A stretch of 64,000 bases of DNA from Deinococcus hopiensis KR-140 (GTDB lineage: Bacteria; Deinococcota; Deinococci; Deinococcales; Deinococcaceae): positions 62,001 through 126,000 of the forward strand of contig CALPYF020000004.1 of assembly GCA_943327755.2 (NCBI GenBank), in the 5' to 3' direction. Below are positions 8,051 to 18,036 of this stretch, piece after piece. A program made the translations under genes and the position numbers. How positions within the stretch are numbered: position 1 is the first letter of the stretch; each line of letters opens with the position of its first letter. A model generated the notes under the pieces. The model searched no databases and was not told the DNA's origin. It saw nothing but the letters and a program-made list of their open reading frames with translations.

Positions 8051-8782
8051 TCAGACCGGGTCGCGCGTGTCGTCTGCGTCGTCCCCGTCGTCCTCGCCCT
8101 GCGGCAGGGTGCGCCACTTCGTCATGCGCTCCGTGATGTCCTCCTGGATGCGCCGCACGTTGCTCTCCAGGCCCAGCCGCGTCGCGTCCAGCTGGTGACG
8201 CAGGCGCATGATCTCCTCGACACCCGCGAGGTTCACGCCGAGTTCCTGCGTCAGGCGGCGGATCTCGCGCAGGTGCTCGATGTCGCGCTCGCTGTACAGC
8301 CGCGTCTTGCCGCTGCTGCGCCCCGGACGGATCAGCTGCTTGCGCTCGTACAGGCGCAGCGTCTGCGGGTGCATGTCCACCAGTTCCGCCGCGATGCTGA
8401 TCACGTACACCGGCCGGTCCCGCGGATCGATGCGGCCGTCCACGCCCGGCAGCGCCTCGGGCCGCTGCGCCTGCTCCCGCAGTTCACTCTCGATCCGTTC
8501 GATCTCCGCCTCGAACTCGCCCTGCATGTCGTCCAGTTCGTGCTGGAGGCGCATGACCTCCTCAACGCCCGCGAGGTTCACGCCGAGTTCCTGCGTCAGG
8601 CGGCGGATCTCGCGCAGGTGCTCGATGTCGCGCTCGCTGTACAGCCGCGTCTTGCCGCTGCTGCGCCCCGGGCGGATCAGGCCCTTGCGTTCATACAGGC
8701 GCAGCGTCTGGGGATGCATGTCCACCAGTTCCGCCGCCACGGAGATCACGTACACTGGCCGGTTTTTCGCGTCGCTGGGCAT
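8051..8782 (-). CDS. HspR-like MerR-family regulator with two tandem DNA-binding modules
   Basis: This 243-aa protein contains two complete MerR/HspR modules, at about residues 7-100 and 122-215. Each has YVIS(V/I)AAELVDMHPQTLR, then LYERK.LIRPGRSSGKTRLYS and DIEHLREIRRLTQELGVNLAGVEE. They are joined by an acidic coiled-coil linker, and the tail is rich in Asp. HspR normally has one such module and represses chaperone operons as a dimer through CTTGAGT half-sites. Here a CTTGAGT (8790-8796) overlaps the gene's own TATACT -10 (8794-8799), consistent with autoregulation. The DNA of the two modules is identical over about 100 bp. Confidence 0.9.
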   Translation of the reverse strand: MPSDAKNRPVYVISVAAELVDMHPQTLRLYERKGLIRPGRSSGKTRLYSERDIEHLREIRRLTQELGVNLAGVEEVMRLQHELDDMQGEFEAEIERIESELREQAQRPEALPGVDGRIDPRDRPVYVISIAAELVDMHPQTLRLYERKQLIRPGRSSGKTRLYSERDIEHLREIRRLTQELGVNLAGVEEIMRLRHQLDATRLGLESNVRRIQEDITERMTKWRTLPQGEDDGDDADDTRDPV

Positions 8783-8789
8783 ACCTTCC

Positions 8790-8799
8790 CTTGAGTATA
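8790..8799 (-). promoter_or_regulatory. TATACT -10 box overlapping a CTTGAGT (HAIR half-site-like) motif
   Basis: Read on the plus strand, CTTGAGT is at 8790-8796. Its complement forms part of the -10 of the HspR-like gene. The second half-site expected 7 bp away in a full HspR inverted repeat is absent. Confidence 0.45.
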
Positions 8800-8942
8800 C
8801 GGGAAGCAGTGTTTCTGAGACCGTGCCGCGAAGAGGTTCTGGGCCGCGCGAGGCAGGAGGCGTGAGCCCCCAGGCCGCCCGCCCCGCACCCGCAGCCGTC
8901 CATCCCGGACGCCCCGCGCCCGTCAGCCCGTATCATCCCCCC

Positions 8943-10312
<1,370 letters not shown>

Positions 10313-10316
<4 letters not shown>

Positions 10317-10885
10317 AGCTCGGCTTTCTCGCCTCGCACGGCGGCAGCGCCGCGCGGCACCTCGTCGAGGCCTGCCGCGCAGGCGACCTGAACGCCACCC
10401 CCGTCGCCCTGGTCAGCAACAACAGCCGCTCCCCGGCCCTCGCCTGGGCGCGCGACGCGGGCCTAGCAGTCGCGCACCTCAGCAGCGCGAAGCACCCCGA
10501 CCCGGACGCCCTCGACGCCGCCATTCTGGACGTCCTCGTCCGCGCGGGCGCGGACACCCTCGTCCTCAGCGGGTACATGCGCGAGATCGGCCCCCGCGTC
10601 CTGGCGCACTTCGCGGGCCGCCTCGTGAACATCCACCCCAGCCTCCTGCCCCGCCACGGCGGACGCGGCATGTACGGCGACCGCGTTCACGAAAGCGTCC
10701 TCGCCAGCGGCGACACCGAGAGCGGCGCCACCGTCCACCTCGTCACCGCCGGCATCGACGAGGGGCCCATCCTCGCGCAGGCCCGCGTGCCCGTCCACCC
10801 AGGCGACGACCTCGCCAGCCTCAAGGCCCGCGTGCAGGCCACCGAAGGCGACCTCATGCTGCGCGCCGTCCGCAGCCTCGCGTAG
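10313..10885 (+). CDS. purN: Phosphoribosylglycinamide formyltransferase (PurN) family protein
   Basis: This 190-aa protein is predicted to transfer formyl from 10-formyl-THF to GAR in purine synthesis. The N-terminus GFLASHGGSAARHLVEAC fits the phosphoribosyl-binding loop. The catalytic set is visible as NIHPSLLP (Asn about 106, His about 108) and AGIDEGPILAQ with the essential Asp. The ATGA overlap with the upstream M20 gene suggests coupling. The gene is shortish but complete. The name rests on motif content, and another formyltransferase-fold role is possible. Confidence 0.85.
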
Positions 10886-10899
10886 GACAGGGGAGGGGC

Positions 10900-11460
10900 A
10901 TGAAACGGAAAGTCTTTGACCTGAGCGGCTGGGCGCGCGTCACCCGCCACACCCAGACCGTCCTGCACGTCCCCGGACACGTCATCGTGGACTTCGTCGC
11001 GCACGACGTCATCCGGCCCCTCGACGCGCCCATCCCCGGACGGGACGGCCTGCGCCGCATCCTGGACAGTGGGTACCGCTGGGTGCGCGCCCACCCCACC
11101 ACCGGGGAGGGCACGCCCGGCAGCGCCCTGACCATCCAGCTTGACCCGACCGGGCGACCCGTGCAGTACTACATCGACCTGCACGGCGGGGAAGGCTGGC
11201 ATGACAGCGGGTACCCCTGGCACGACGACCTGTACCTCGACGTGATCGGCCACCCCGCCGAACACGACCCCTGGACGGTCGCTGCCACCGCGATCATCGA
11301 CGGGGACGAACTCGACGACGCCGTCACCCAGGGCCTCGTCACACCCGCCCAGGCCGACGCCACCTGGGAACACGCCCGGCAGGTCGAAGCTCAACTCCAG
11401 GCGGGCACCTACCCACCCGTGCACGTCCTGAAACGCTACCTGGAAGACCCATACACCTGA
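10900..11460 (+). CDS. DUF402-domain protein
   Basis: This 186-aa protein belongs to the DUF402 fold, which resembles nucleoside-phosphate phosphatases. The typical core is YYIDLHGGEGW...YPWHDDLYLDVIG followed by IIDGDELDDAVTQGLVTPAQAD, an acidic cluster in the family's active region. A GGGGAGGGG SD precedes the ATG, 14 bp after purN. It is followed by a second diverged DUF402 gene. Function in this organism is unknown. Confidence 0.8.
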   Translation: MKRKVFDLSGWARVTRHTQTVLHVPGHVIVDFVAHDVIRPLDAPIPGRDGLRRILDSGYRWVRAHPTTGEGTPGSALTIQLDPTGRPVQYYIDLHGGEGWHDSGYPWHDDLYLDVIGHPAEHDPWTVAATAIIDGDELDDAVTQGLVTPAQADATWEHARQVEAQLQAGTYPPVHVLKRYLEDPYT

Positions 11461-11521
11461 CCGTGAAGCCATGACCGCCGCGCCCGCCACACCTGCGGAG
11501 CCCGGCGGTTTGCCCTTGCCC

Positions 11522-11527
11522 TACGCT
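11522..11527 (+). promoter_or_regulatory. Leaderless-type -10 box of the second DUF402 gene
   Basis: TACGCT, six bases before GTG 11534. This supports the downstream GTG rather than ATG 11471 as start. Confidence 0.6.
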
Positions 11528-11533
11528 GCGGGC

Positions 11534-12064
11534 GTGAAGCGCAAGGATGGTCGGTACCTTCAGCTCTTTCCCGGCGTGCAGGGGACGCAGCGCGTCGTGA
11601 CACTCCCGGAGGGCTGGCTGGTGGACGTGACCTTCACGCACGTTCCTCAGCCGCACATGGTGACCGTTCACGGGGTCACGGTGCCCACCCTGGCGGTCGG
11701 ATCGCGCTGGCTGACGCTGGTGCCCACACAGGGGCACGCGGCGCTGCTGGTCATCCTGAACGGAGAAACTCCCGTGTTCGCCTACGCGGACGTGTGCGCC
11801 GCCACCGGACTGGGCGAGGACGGGATACCGTGGCTGGACGACCTGTACCTCGATGTGCGCGCCACCCTGAACGCGGACTGGACGCCCGGCGTGCCGGAAA
11901 TCATCGACGCGGACGAACTCGACGCCGCCCTGCAGAGTGGAGAGATCACCCCGGAGCAGCACGCACTGGCCTGGGCGACTGCGCGGGATGTGGAATACCA
12001 CTTGGCCCACCACACGTTCCCGCTGCTTCCGGCCATCCAGACCTTTGTGTCGCCAGCCTCGTGA
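11534..12064 (+). CDS. DUF402-domain protein, paralogue of the upstream gene
   Basis: This 176-aa protein begins MKRKDGRYLQLFPG when GTG is read as Met, paralleling the MKRKVFDLSG of its neighbour. It keeps the FAYADVC, WLDDLYLDVRAT and IIDADELDAALQSGEITPEQ blocks. The leaderless promoter fixes the start; an in-frame ATG at 11471 would add 21 Ala/Pro-rich residues. It has its own promoter, so the pair is not a simple two-gene operon. Confidence 0.75.
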   Translation: MKRKDGRYLQLFPGVQGTQRVVTLPEGWLVDVTFTHVPQPHMVTVHGVTVPTLAVGSRWLTLVPTQGHAALLVILNGETPVFAYADVCAATGLGEDGIPWLDDLYLDVRATLNADWTPGVPEIIDADELDAALQSGEITPEQHALAWATARDVEYHLAHHTFPLLPAIQTFVSPAS

Positions 12065-12114
12065 CACCTGCGTGGGCTGGACAGGCTCCTGCTGGGGCGC
12101 GCTAGGCTGGGCGC

Positions 12115-12612
12115 ATGAGTGATTCGGTGCAGGTTCCGGTGGTGGGGAAGGCGTTCCCGGCGTTCACGTTGTTGGATGCGGCGGGGCAGGCGCATTCGCT
12201 GGCGGATTTCGCGGGGCGGTACGTGGTGCTGTACGTGTACCCGAAGGACGACACGCCGGGGTGTACGCGGGAGGCGTGTGATTTCCGGGATAACGCGCTG
12301 CTGCGCGAGCGTGGCGCGGCGATTCTGGGCGTGAGTGCGGATGACGCGGACAGTCACGCGCGGTTCGCGGAGAAGTTCAGCCTGCCGTTCCCGCTGCTGA
12401 GTGATCCGGGCGCGGCGTTCCTGCGGTCCATCGGGTCGTATGGGACGAAGAACATGTACGGGAAGGTCACGGAGGGCATCAAGCGGCAGACGTTCCTGAT
12501 CGGCCCGGATGGGCGGCTGGTGAAGTCGTGGCTGGCGGTGAAGGTGGACGGGCACGCGGATCACGTGGCGGCGGCCATCGAGAAGGACCGCGCGGCGAAG
12601 GGCGTGAAGTGA
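12115..12612 (+). CDS. bcp: Thiol peroxidase of the Bcp / atypical 2-Cys peroxiredoxin family
   Basis: This 165-aa enzyme reduces hydrogen and organic peroxides using thioredoxin-type reductants. The YPKDDTPGCTREACDF motif gives peroxidatic Cys50 and resolving Cys55, the Bcp spacing. VSADDADSHARFAEKFSLPFPLLSD follows as expected. A TAGGCT -10 at 12103-12108 lies six bases before the ATG (leaderless). The stop overlaps the rpiA start (TGATG). Confidence 0.93.
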   Translation: MSDSVQVPVVGKAFPAFTLLDAAGQAHSLADFAGRYVVLYVYPKDDTPGCTREACDFRDNALLRERGAAILGVSADDADSHARFAEKFSLPFPLLSDPGAAFLRSIGSYGTKNMYGKVTEGIKRQTFLIGPDGRLVKSWLAVKVDGHADHVAAAIEKDRAAKGVK

Positions 12613-13295
12613 TGGATCTGGAGGTGTTGAAGCGCGAGGCGGCCCTGCGGGCCGTGGCCCTCGTGAAGAGTGGGGACAGGGTGGGCCTGGGGACGGGCAG
12701 CACCGCGAAGTACGCCATCGAGGAGATCGGCCGGAAACTCGCGGCGGGTGAGCTGACGGGCGTGGTGGGCGTGGCGACCAGCGAGGCGAGTGACGTGCTG
12801 GCCCGGCAGGTGGGCATTCCCGTCGAGCCGCTCGATCCGCGTCCGCTGGATATCGCGATTGACGGTGCGGACGAGATCGCGCCGAACCTCGACCTGATCA
12901 AGGGGCTGGGTGGGGCGCTGCTGCGCGAGAAGCTGACCGAGGTGCAGGCGCGGCGGTTCATCGTGATCGCCGACCACACGAAACTGGTGGAGCACATCGG
13001 GGAGAAGTCCGCGCTGCCCATCGAGATCGCCCGCTTCGGGTTCCTGAGCACCATCGAGCGCCTGCGCGTCATCCTCCCGTCGGGGCGGTTGCGGCAGCCC
13101 GGCGCGCAGCCGTATGTGACGGACAACGGGAATTACATCTTCGACGCGCAGATTCCCGCCGGGACGGACATCGCGGCGCTGGAACGCCAGTTGAAGGGCA
13201 CGCTGGGCGTCGTGGACACCGGGCTGTTCCTGGGCATGGCCGAGCGGGCGTTCGTGGCCGCCCCGGACGGCGTGACCGAACTGACGCCCCGCTGA
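12612..13295 (+). CDS. rpiA: Ribose-5-phosphate isomerase A
   Basis: This 227-aa enzyme interconverts ribose-5-P and ribulose-5-P. RpiA signatures are GLGTGSTAKYAIEEIG (phosphate loop, about residue 25), DIAIDGADEIAPNLDLIKGLGGALLREK (catalytic Asp/Lys region) and FIVIADHTK. The start is the ATG inside TGATG, overlapping the bcp stop. The ORF extends upstream without a start signal, and that extension was rejected. Confidence 0.95.
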   Translation: MDLEVLKREAALRAVALVKSGDRVGLGTGSTAKYAIEEIGRKLAAGELTGVVGVATSEASDVLARQVGIPVEPLDPRPLDIAIDGADEIAPNLDLIKGLGGALLREKLTEVQARRFIVIADHTKLVEHIGEKSALPIEIARFGFLSTIERLRVILPSGRLRQPGAQPYVTDNGNYIFDAQIPAGTDIAALERQLKGTLGVVDTGLFLGMAERAFVAAPDGVTELTPR

Positions 13296-13310
13296 ACTGT
13301 CTTCCACCTT

Positions 13311-13353
13311 CCTCTTCTCCTCCCCCTTGATGGAGGAGGCCGGGAGGGGGTGC
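13311..13353. repeat. Palindrome-like intergenic repeat (CTCCTCCCCC ... GGGAGGGGGTG type)
   Basis: The core pairs a pyrimidine arm with a purine arm around TTGATGGAGGAGGCC. A close relative lies at 15329-15364. This resembles the small dispersed repeats found in intergenic DNA of Deinococcus genomes. Confidence 0.45.
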
Positions 13354-13427
13354 TTCCCTGACCACCCGTTACGCGTTCTGGCGTAGCAGGTGGCGGTGGT
13401 TTGGGTGCTGGCGTACCCTGGGTGATC

Positions 13428-14471
13428 ATGACGGGCGATCGGGGTGGGGCGGGGGACGCGGCGGTGCGGGTGCGTGACCTGCGCAAGGGGTACGTGGTGC
13501 ACGAGAAGGAACCGGGGTTCCTGGGGAGTCTGCGGTCGTTCGTGAGCCGCAAGTCGCGGGTGGTGGAGGCGGTGCGCGGCGTGTCGTTCGACCTAGCGCC
13601 GGGCGAGGTGGTGGGGTTCCTGGGGCCGAACGGGGCGGGGAAGACCACGACCCTGAAGATGCTGTCGGGTCTGCTGCACCCGTCGGGCGGCGAGGTGCGC
13701 GTGGCGGGCTTCGAGCCGGGGCGGCGGGAGAACGCGTTCCTGCGGCAGATCACGCTGGTGATGGGGCAGAAGCAGCAGCTCATCTGGGACCTCCCGGCGC
13801 TGGATTCGTTCCTGGTGAATCAGGCGATCTACGAGATTCCGGACGCGCAGTTCCGGGCCACGATGGCCGAGTTCACGGAGGTGCTGGGCCTGGAGGGCAT
13901 CCTGAAGAAGCAGGTGCGGAAGCTGTCGCTGGGCGAGCGGATGAAGTGCGAATTGGCGGCGGCGCTGCTGCACCGCCCGAAGGTGCTGTTCCTGGACGAG
14001 CCGACGATCGGGCTGGACGTGAACATGCAGGAGTCGGTGCGGGCGTTCGTGCAGGACTACAACGTGCGCCACAACGCGACCGTGATGCTCACGAGTCATT
14101 ACATGGCGGACGTGACCGCCCTGGCGCGGCGCATCCTGGTGATCGACCGGGGCGAGGTGGTGTTCGACGGGGACCTGGCGCGGCTGGCCGAGCAGGGGGG
14201 CGGCGGGAAGACCGTGCGCCTGCAACTGCGCCGCCCCGCGACGCCCGAGGAGCTGGGCCGCTTCGGGTCGGAGGTGCGCGTGGACGGCCTGAGCGCCGAA
14301 CTGACGGTGCCGCGCGCGCTGGTCAGTGAGCGGGCGGCGGCGCTGCTGGCCGAGCTGGACGTGGCGGACCTGACGGTGGAGGACCCGAGTATCGAGAGCG
14401 TGATGGCGTCCCTGTTCGGCGCGCGGGCCGGTCAGGCTGGTCAGCCGGAACGCACTCCGGAGCCCGCGTGA
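13428..14471 (+). CDS. ABC-2 type exporter ATP-binding protein
   Basis: This 347-aa ATPase belongs to an ABC-2 exporter. Walker A is GPNGAGKTTTLK (about residue 67), the signature LSLGERMKCELAAAL, Walker B VLFLDEPTIGLD and the switch His TSHYMAD. The N-terminal insertion FLGSLRSFVSRKSRVVEAV and the small C-terminal domain are typical of ATPases paired with DUF990-like permeases. A TACCCT box lies 8 bases before the ATG. The 4-bp overlap with the first permease marks an operon. The substrate is unknown. Confidence 0.92.
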   Translation: MTGDRGGAGDAAVRVRDLRKGYVVHEKEPGFLGSLRSFVSRKSRVVEAVRGVSFDLAPGEVVGFLGPNGAGKTTTLKMLSGLLHPSGGEVRVAGFEPGRRENAFLRQITLVMGQKQQLIWDLPALDSFLVNQAIYEIPDAQFRATMAEFTEVLGLEGILKKQVRKLSLGERMKCELAAALLHRPKVLFLDEPTIGLDVNMQESVRAFVQDYNVRHNATVMLTSHYMADVTALARRILVIDRGEVVFDGDLARLAEQGGGGKTVRLQLRRPATPEELGRFGSEVRVDGLSAELTVPRALVSERAAALLAELDVADLTVEDPSIESVMASLFGARAGQAGQPERTPEPA

Positions 14472-15271
14472 GGGCGCTGGCGTTCAAGGCGCGGGTGCTG
14501 TTCGCCACGCGCTTCGCGGAGATGGCCGAGTACCGCGCCGAGGTCGTCATCTGGATGCTGTCGGGCACGCTGTCCCTGGTCATGATGCTGGTGTGGATGG
14601 CGCAGGCCGCCGCCGCCCCTGGCGGGCAGATCCGCGGGTACAGCGCGCCGGAGTTCGCCACGTACTTCCTGTCCACGTGGCTGGTGTCGCAGCTGCTGGT
14701 GGTGTGGGTGTCGCACGAACTGGACTTCCAGATCCGGCAGGGGACGCTGTCGCCGCAGCTATTGCGCCCGGTGGACCCCATGTGGCTGCACGTCGCGTCG
14801 CACGTCGCCGAGCGGCTGGTTCGGATCGTGCCGCTGCTGGTCATGGTGGGCTTGTTCACGTGGCTGTCCGGCGCGTCGTTCACTCGCGAGTGGTGGGCGT
14901 ACCCGGCCGCCCTGGGACTGGCCGCGCTGGGCTTCAGCGTGCGCTTCCTGTACGAGTACGCCATCGGCCTGCTGGCCTTCTGGACCGAGAGCAGCGCGTC
15001 CTTCCAGGAGGTCGTGTGGCTGGTGTACGCCGCGCTGGGCGGCATGTTCGCGCCGCTGGCCTTCTACCCCGAATGGGTGCAGCGCGTGGCGGTCTGGACG
15101 CCCTTCCCGTACATGCTGGGCCTCCCCGCGCAGCTGCTGGCCGGCAAAGCCACGCTGGCGCAGGCGGGGCGCGGCGCGCTGGTGCTTCTCGTGTGGCTCG
15201 CGGTGTTCTGGGTGGTCCGCCTCATCGTCTGGCGCGTCGGCCTGCGCAAATACGGCGCGGTAGGCGCATGA
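14468..15271 (+). CDS. ABC-2 exporter permease (DUF990-like)
   Basis: This 267-aa membrane protein has six predicted helices. EMAEYRAEVVIWMLSGTLSLVMM and IRQGTLSPQLLRPVDPMW match the family of permeases encoded next to this kind of ATPase. GTG start overlaps the ATPase stop (GTGA). It probably heterodimerises with the product of 15414-16202, which is similar in layout. Confidence 0.88.
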   Translation: MRALAFKARVLFATRFAEMAEYRAEVVIWMLSGTLSLVMMLVWMAQAAAAPGGQIRGYSAPEFATYFLSTWLVSQLLVVWVSHELDFQIRQGTLSPQLLRPVDPMWLHVASHVAERLVRIVPLLVMVGLFTWLSGASFTREWWAYPAALGLAALGFSVRFLYEYAIGLLAFWTESSASFQEVVWLVYAALGGMFAPLAFYPEWVQRVAVWTPFPYMLGLPAQLLAGKATLAQAGRGALVLLVWLAVFWVVRLIVWRVGLRKYGAVGA

Positions 15272-15285
15272 AAGGGACCGTTGAA

Positions 15286-15408
15286 GGTCGAAAGTTGATG
15301 GTTGATGGAGGTTCGCGGTCCGCTCTGCTCCTCCCCCTCAAGGGGGGAGGTCGGGAGAGGGTGGCCTTCCATCAACGATCTACCATCAACCATCACCCCG
15401 CCCGGAGG
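15286..15408. repeat. Composite inverted-repeat element between the two permease genes
   Basis: A perfect 13-bp inverted repeat (TGATGGTTGATGG 15296-15308; CCATCAACCATCA 15383-15395) encloses a CTCCCCCTCAAGGGGGGAG palindrome. Its length (about 100 bp), terminal inverted repeats and position inside an operon suggest a small non-autonomous insertion or REP-like element. A matching core occurs at 13311-13353. Confidence 0.6.
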
Positions 15409-15413
15409 GCCCC

Positions 15414-16202
15414 GTGAGGCGTTACCTGCGGCTGGTGCGCATCTTCGTGGGGGCGACCCTGTCGGCGCAGCTGGAGTACCGCGCGAATTTCCTGGGTGCG
15501 GTGCTGGCGAGCCTGGGTGAGGTGGGGGTGGCGCTGCTGGGAATCAGCATCCTGTTCGGGCAGCCGGGCGTGACGCAGGTGGGGGGCTGGTCGTTCCGGG
15601 AGGCGCTGCTCGTAACGGGCTTCTTCATGCTGACCGAGGGGGTGATCAGCGTGTTCATCCAGCCGAATATGAGCAAGATTGCCGAGGCGGTGAGGACGGG
15701 GAACATGGATTTCACCCTGCTCAAGCCCATTGACGCGCAGTTCAACGTGAGTACCCGGAACCTGAACGTGCTGCGTTTCCCGGACCTGCTGATCGGGCTG
15801 GGGTTGATCGGGTACGCGGCGTCCGGGCTGGAGGTCACGCCGGGCGGGGCGCTGGCGGCGGCGGTGCTGTACGGGTCGGCGGTGGTGATCGTGTACTGCA
15901 TCTACCTGGGCCTGAGCACGACGGCGTTCTGGTTCGTGAAGACGCAGAACGTCACGGAACTGTTCAGCGGGGTGTTCGGCGCGGCGCGCTTCCCGGTGGC
16001 GGCGTTCCCGGTGCCGGTGCGGTTCGTGCTGACGTTCGTGCTGCCCGTGGCATTCATCACGACGGTGCCCGCGCAGGCGCTGACGGGCGCGCTGGGCGGG
16101 GGGCTGGCGCTGGCGTCCCCGCTGATCGCGGCGGCGCTGTTCCTGGGTACCCGCTGGTTCTGGCGGTACGCGGTCGCGAGTTACACGAGCGCGAGCAGCT
16201 GA
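15414..16202 (+). CDS. ABC-2 exporter permease, second subunit (DUF990-like)
   Basis: This 262-aa protein has six helices. AQLEYRANFLGAVLASLGEVGVAL and IRTGNMDF-type motif (AVRTGNMDFTLLKPIDAQF) parallel the upstream permease. GTG start follows a CCGGAGGGCC SD. It is separated from its partner by the repeat element but lies on the same strand. Its stop overlaps the next start (TGATG). Confidence 0.88.
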   Translation: MRRYLRLVRIFVGATLSAQLEYRANFLGAVLASLGEVGVALLGISILFGQPGVTQVGGWSFREALLVTGFFMLTEGVISVFIQPNMSKIAEAVRTGNMDFTLLKPIDAQFNVSTRNLNVLRFPDLLIGLGLIGYAASGLEVTPGGALAAAVLYGSAVVIVYCIYLGLSTTAFWFVKTQNVTELFSGVFGAARFPVAAFPVPVRFVLTFVLPVAFITTVPAQALTGALGGGLALASPLIAAALFLGTRWFWRYAVASYTSASS

Positions 16203-16786
16203 TGGAGGACCTGTCGGCCCGCTGGGCGGCGCTGGGCCTGCCGCGCCCCCGCTCGCAGCCCCTGCCGGAGGGCGCGCGGGCGCGGCAGGCGCACCTTGCG
16301 GAGCTGCGCGACATCGGCGGGCCCAGCGAGGCCGCGCGGGCCGGGGCGGAGTTCGCGGGCGAACGCTGGTTGCGCCCTGACCTGCTGGGCGTGCGCCCCT
16401 GGCTGGCCCCCGATACCCCCGCGCGGGAGGTCGTCCCGGCGGTGCTGCGCGCCGAGTGGACGGGCTTCCTGACCCTGCTGGGCGAGTATGGCCCGTGGGT
16501 GTACGCGCCGGACGTCCGGGCTCTGCAGGAACTGTCCGGCGCGTACGCAGCCCTCGTGACGGCGGCCCGCGGCGCGTCCGAGGCGGAGGTGCTACTCGCC
16601 GCGGAGCGCAGCCTCATCCTCGGGGCGCACCGCACACTGCTGGTGCGGCTGGAGGCGACCCCCTACCGGCAGCCCACCCGCAGCGGGGTGACGGCCGATG
16701 GGCTGCACGACCTCGAAACCGCGTTCTGGACGCTCGCCGGGACGCTGGCGGCGCAGGCGCACGCACGCTGGCAGGCGCGGCGCTGA
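16202..16786 (+). CDS. Hypothetical protein, co-transcribed with the ABC-2 exporter
   Basis: This 194-aa soluble, Ala/Leu/Arg-rich, mostly helical protein has no signal peptide or membrane segment. I do not recognise a family. A TGATG overlap with the second permease implies coupling and a link to the exporter. Codon use and GC match the neighbours, so it looks like a resident gene. Confidence 0.7.
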   Translation: MEDLSARWAALGLPRPRSQPLPEGARARQAHLAELRDIGGPSEAARAGAEFAGERWLRPDLLGVRPWLAPDTPAREVVPAVLRAEWTGFLTLLGEYGPWVYAPDVRALQELSGAYAALVTAARGASEAEVLLAAERSLILGAHRTLLVRLEATPYRQPTRSGVTADGLHDLETAFWTLAGTLAAQAHARWQARR

Positions 16787-16857
16787 GCGCGGGTCTGAGG
16801 GTCGCGTGAACATGGCGCCACTGGCAGGGCGTGGGCGCCCGGGCCTAGATTCGGCGC

Positions 16858-17940
16858 ATGACTGACGGACCCATCCTGTTCCAGCCGCTGAAACTCCGCG
16901 ACGTGACGCTGCCCAACCGCGTCGTCGTGTCGCCCATGTGCATGTACTCCGCGCAGGGCGGACTGGCGAACGACTTCCACCTGGTGCACCTGGGGCAGTA
17001 CGCGCTGGCCGGGACGGGCCTGATCATCGCCGAGGCGACCGCCGTCAGCCCCGAGGGCCGCATCAGCCCCGAGGACCTGGGCCTGTGGGAGGACCGGCAG
17101 ATCGCGCCGCTGGGCCGCGTGACGGACTTCGTGCACGCCCAGGGCGGCCTGATCGGCATGCAGCTGGCGCACGCGGGCCGCAAGGCCAGCACGTACGCCC
17201 CCTGGCGCGGGCGCGGCGCGGTGCCGCCCGAGCGGGGCGGCTGGGACGTGATCGGCCCGGACGCCAATGCCTACAACGAGTCGTTCCCCCAGCCGCACGC
17301 CATGACCGGGGACGACATTGCCCGGCTGATCGGGGATTTCCGGCAGGCCGCCCGCCGCGCCGAGATCGCCGGGTTCGACGTGGTCGAGATTCACGCCGCG
17401 CACGGCTACCTCCTGCACCAGTTCCTCTCGCCGCTGGCGAACAGCCGCACGGACGACTACGGCGGGTCGTTCGAGAACCGCACCCGCCTCGTGCTGGAGG
17501 TCACGCGCGCCGTGCGCGAGGTCTGGCCGCACCACAAGCCGCTGTTCGTGCGCCTGAGTGCCACCGACTGGGCGCCCGGCGGCTGGGACGAATCGCAGAC
17601 GGTCGTGCTGGCCGGCCTGCTGGCCCGAGAGGGTGTGGACGTGCTGGACCTCAGCAGCGGCGGCCTGACGCCCGAGCAGCAGATCACGCCCGCGCCCGGC
17701 TACCAGACTCCTTTCGCGGCGCAGGTCAAGGCGGCCGTGGCGGACCTGGCTGTCATGACCGTCGGCATGATCGACACCCCCGAACGCGCCGAGGGCATCC
17801 TGCGCAACGGGGACGCCGACCTGATCGCCCTGGCCCGCCCCATGCTGGGCGACCCGCACTGGGTGCAGGCGGCGGCCCGTGACCTCGGCGCGGCGCACCC
17901 GCTGCCTGATCCCTACGGTCGCGCGACCCGCCCCACCTGA
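16858..17940 (+). CDS. NADPH dehydrogenase of the old-yellow-enzyme (YqjM/NamA) class
   Basis: This 360-aa FMN enzyme reduces activated C=C bonds with NADPH. Thermophilic-like OYE features are present: SPMCMYSA (Cys28, Tyr30), the substrate-binding HAAHGYLLHQFLSP (His about 178 and 181), NSRTDDYGGSFENR and late LIALARPMLGDPHW. The TAGATT -10 box lies six bases before the ATG (leaderless). A strong hairpin follows, shared with the convergent GH16-like gene. Confidence 0.93.
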   Translation: MTDGPILFQPLKLRDVTLPNRVVVSPMCMYSAQGGLANDFHLVHLGQYALAGTGLIIAEATAVSPEGRISPEDLGLWEDRQIAPLGRVTDFVHAQGGLIGMQLAHAGRKASTYAPWRGRGAVPPERGGWDVIGPDANAYNESFPQPHAMTGDDIARLIGDFRQAARRAEIAGFDVVEIHAAHGYLLHQFLSPLANSRTDDYGGSFENRTRLVLEVTRAVREVWPHHKPLFVRLSATDWAPGGWDESQTVVLAGLLAREGVDVLDLSSGGLTPEQQITPAPGYQTPFAAQVKAAVADLAVMTVGMIDTPERAEGILRNGDADLIALARPMLGDPHWVQAAARDLGAAHPLPDPYGRATRPT

Positions 17941-17988
17941 ACAGAACCTGCTCAGGCGGCAGAGACTTTCACGGCTGCCCAGTTGCTG

Positions 17989-18031
17989 GGGGCAGAGGTA
18001 CCGAGGGGGTGGGGCTCGGCGCCTCTGCCCC
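17989..18031. terminator. Bidirectional hairpin between the OYE and GH16-like genes
   Basis: GGGGCAGAGG (17989-17998) pairs perfectly with CCTCTGCCCC (18022-18031). It lies between convergent genes; no T-run is present. Confidence 0.6.
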
Positions 18032-18036
18032 TGGTG

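Noticed and set aside
8783..8942. Full HspR inverted repeat (CTTGAGT-N7-ACTCAAG)
   Set aside because: Only one half-site is present.
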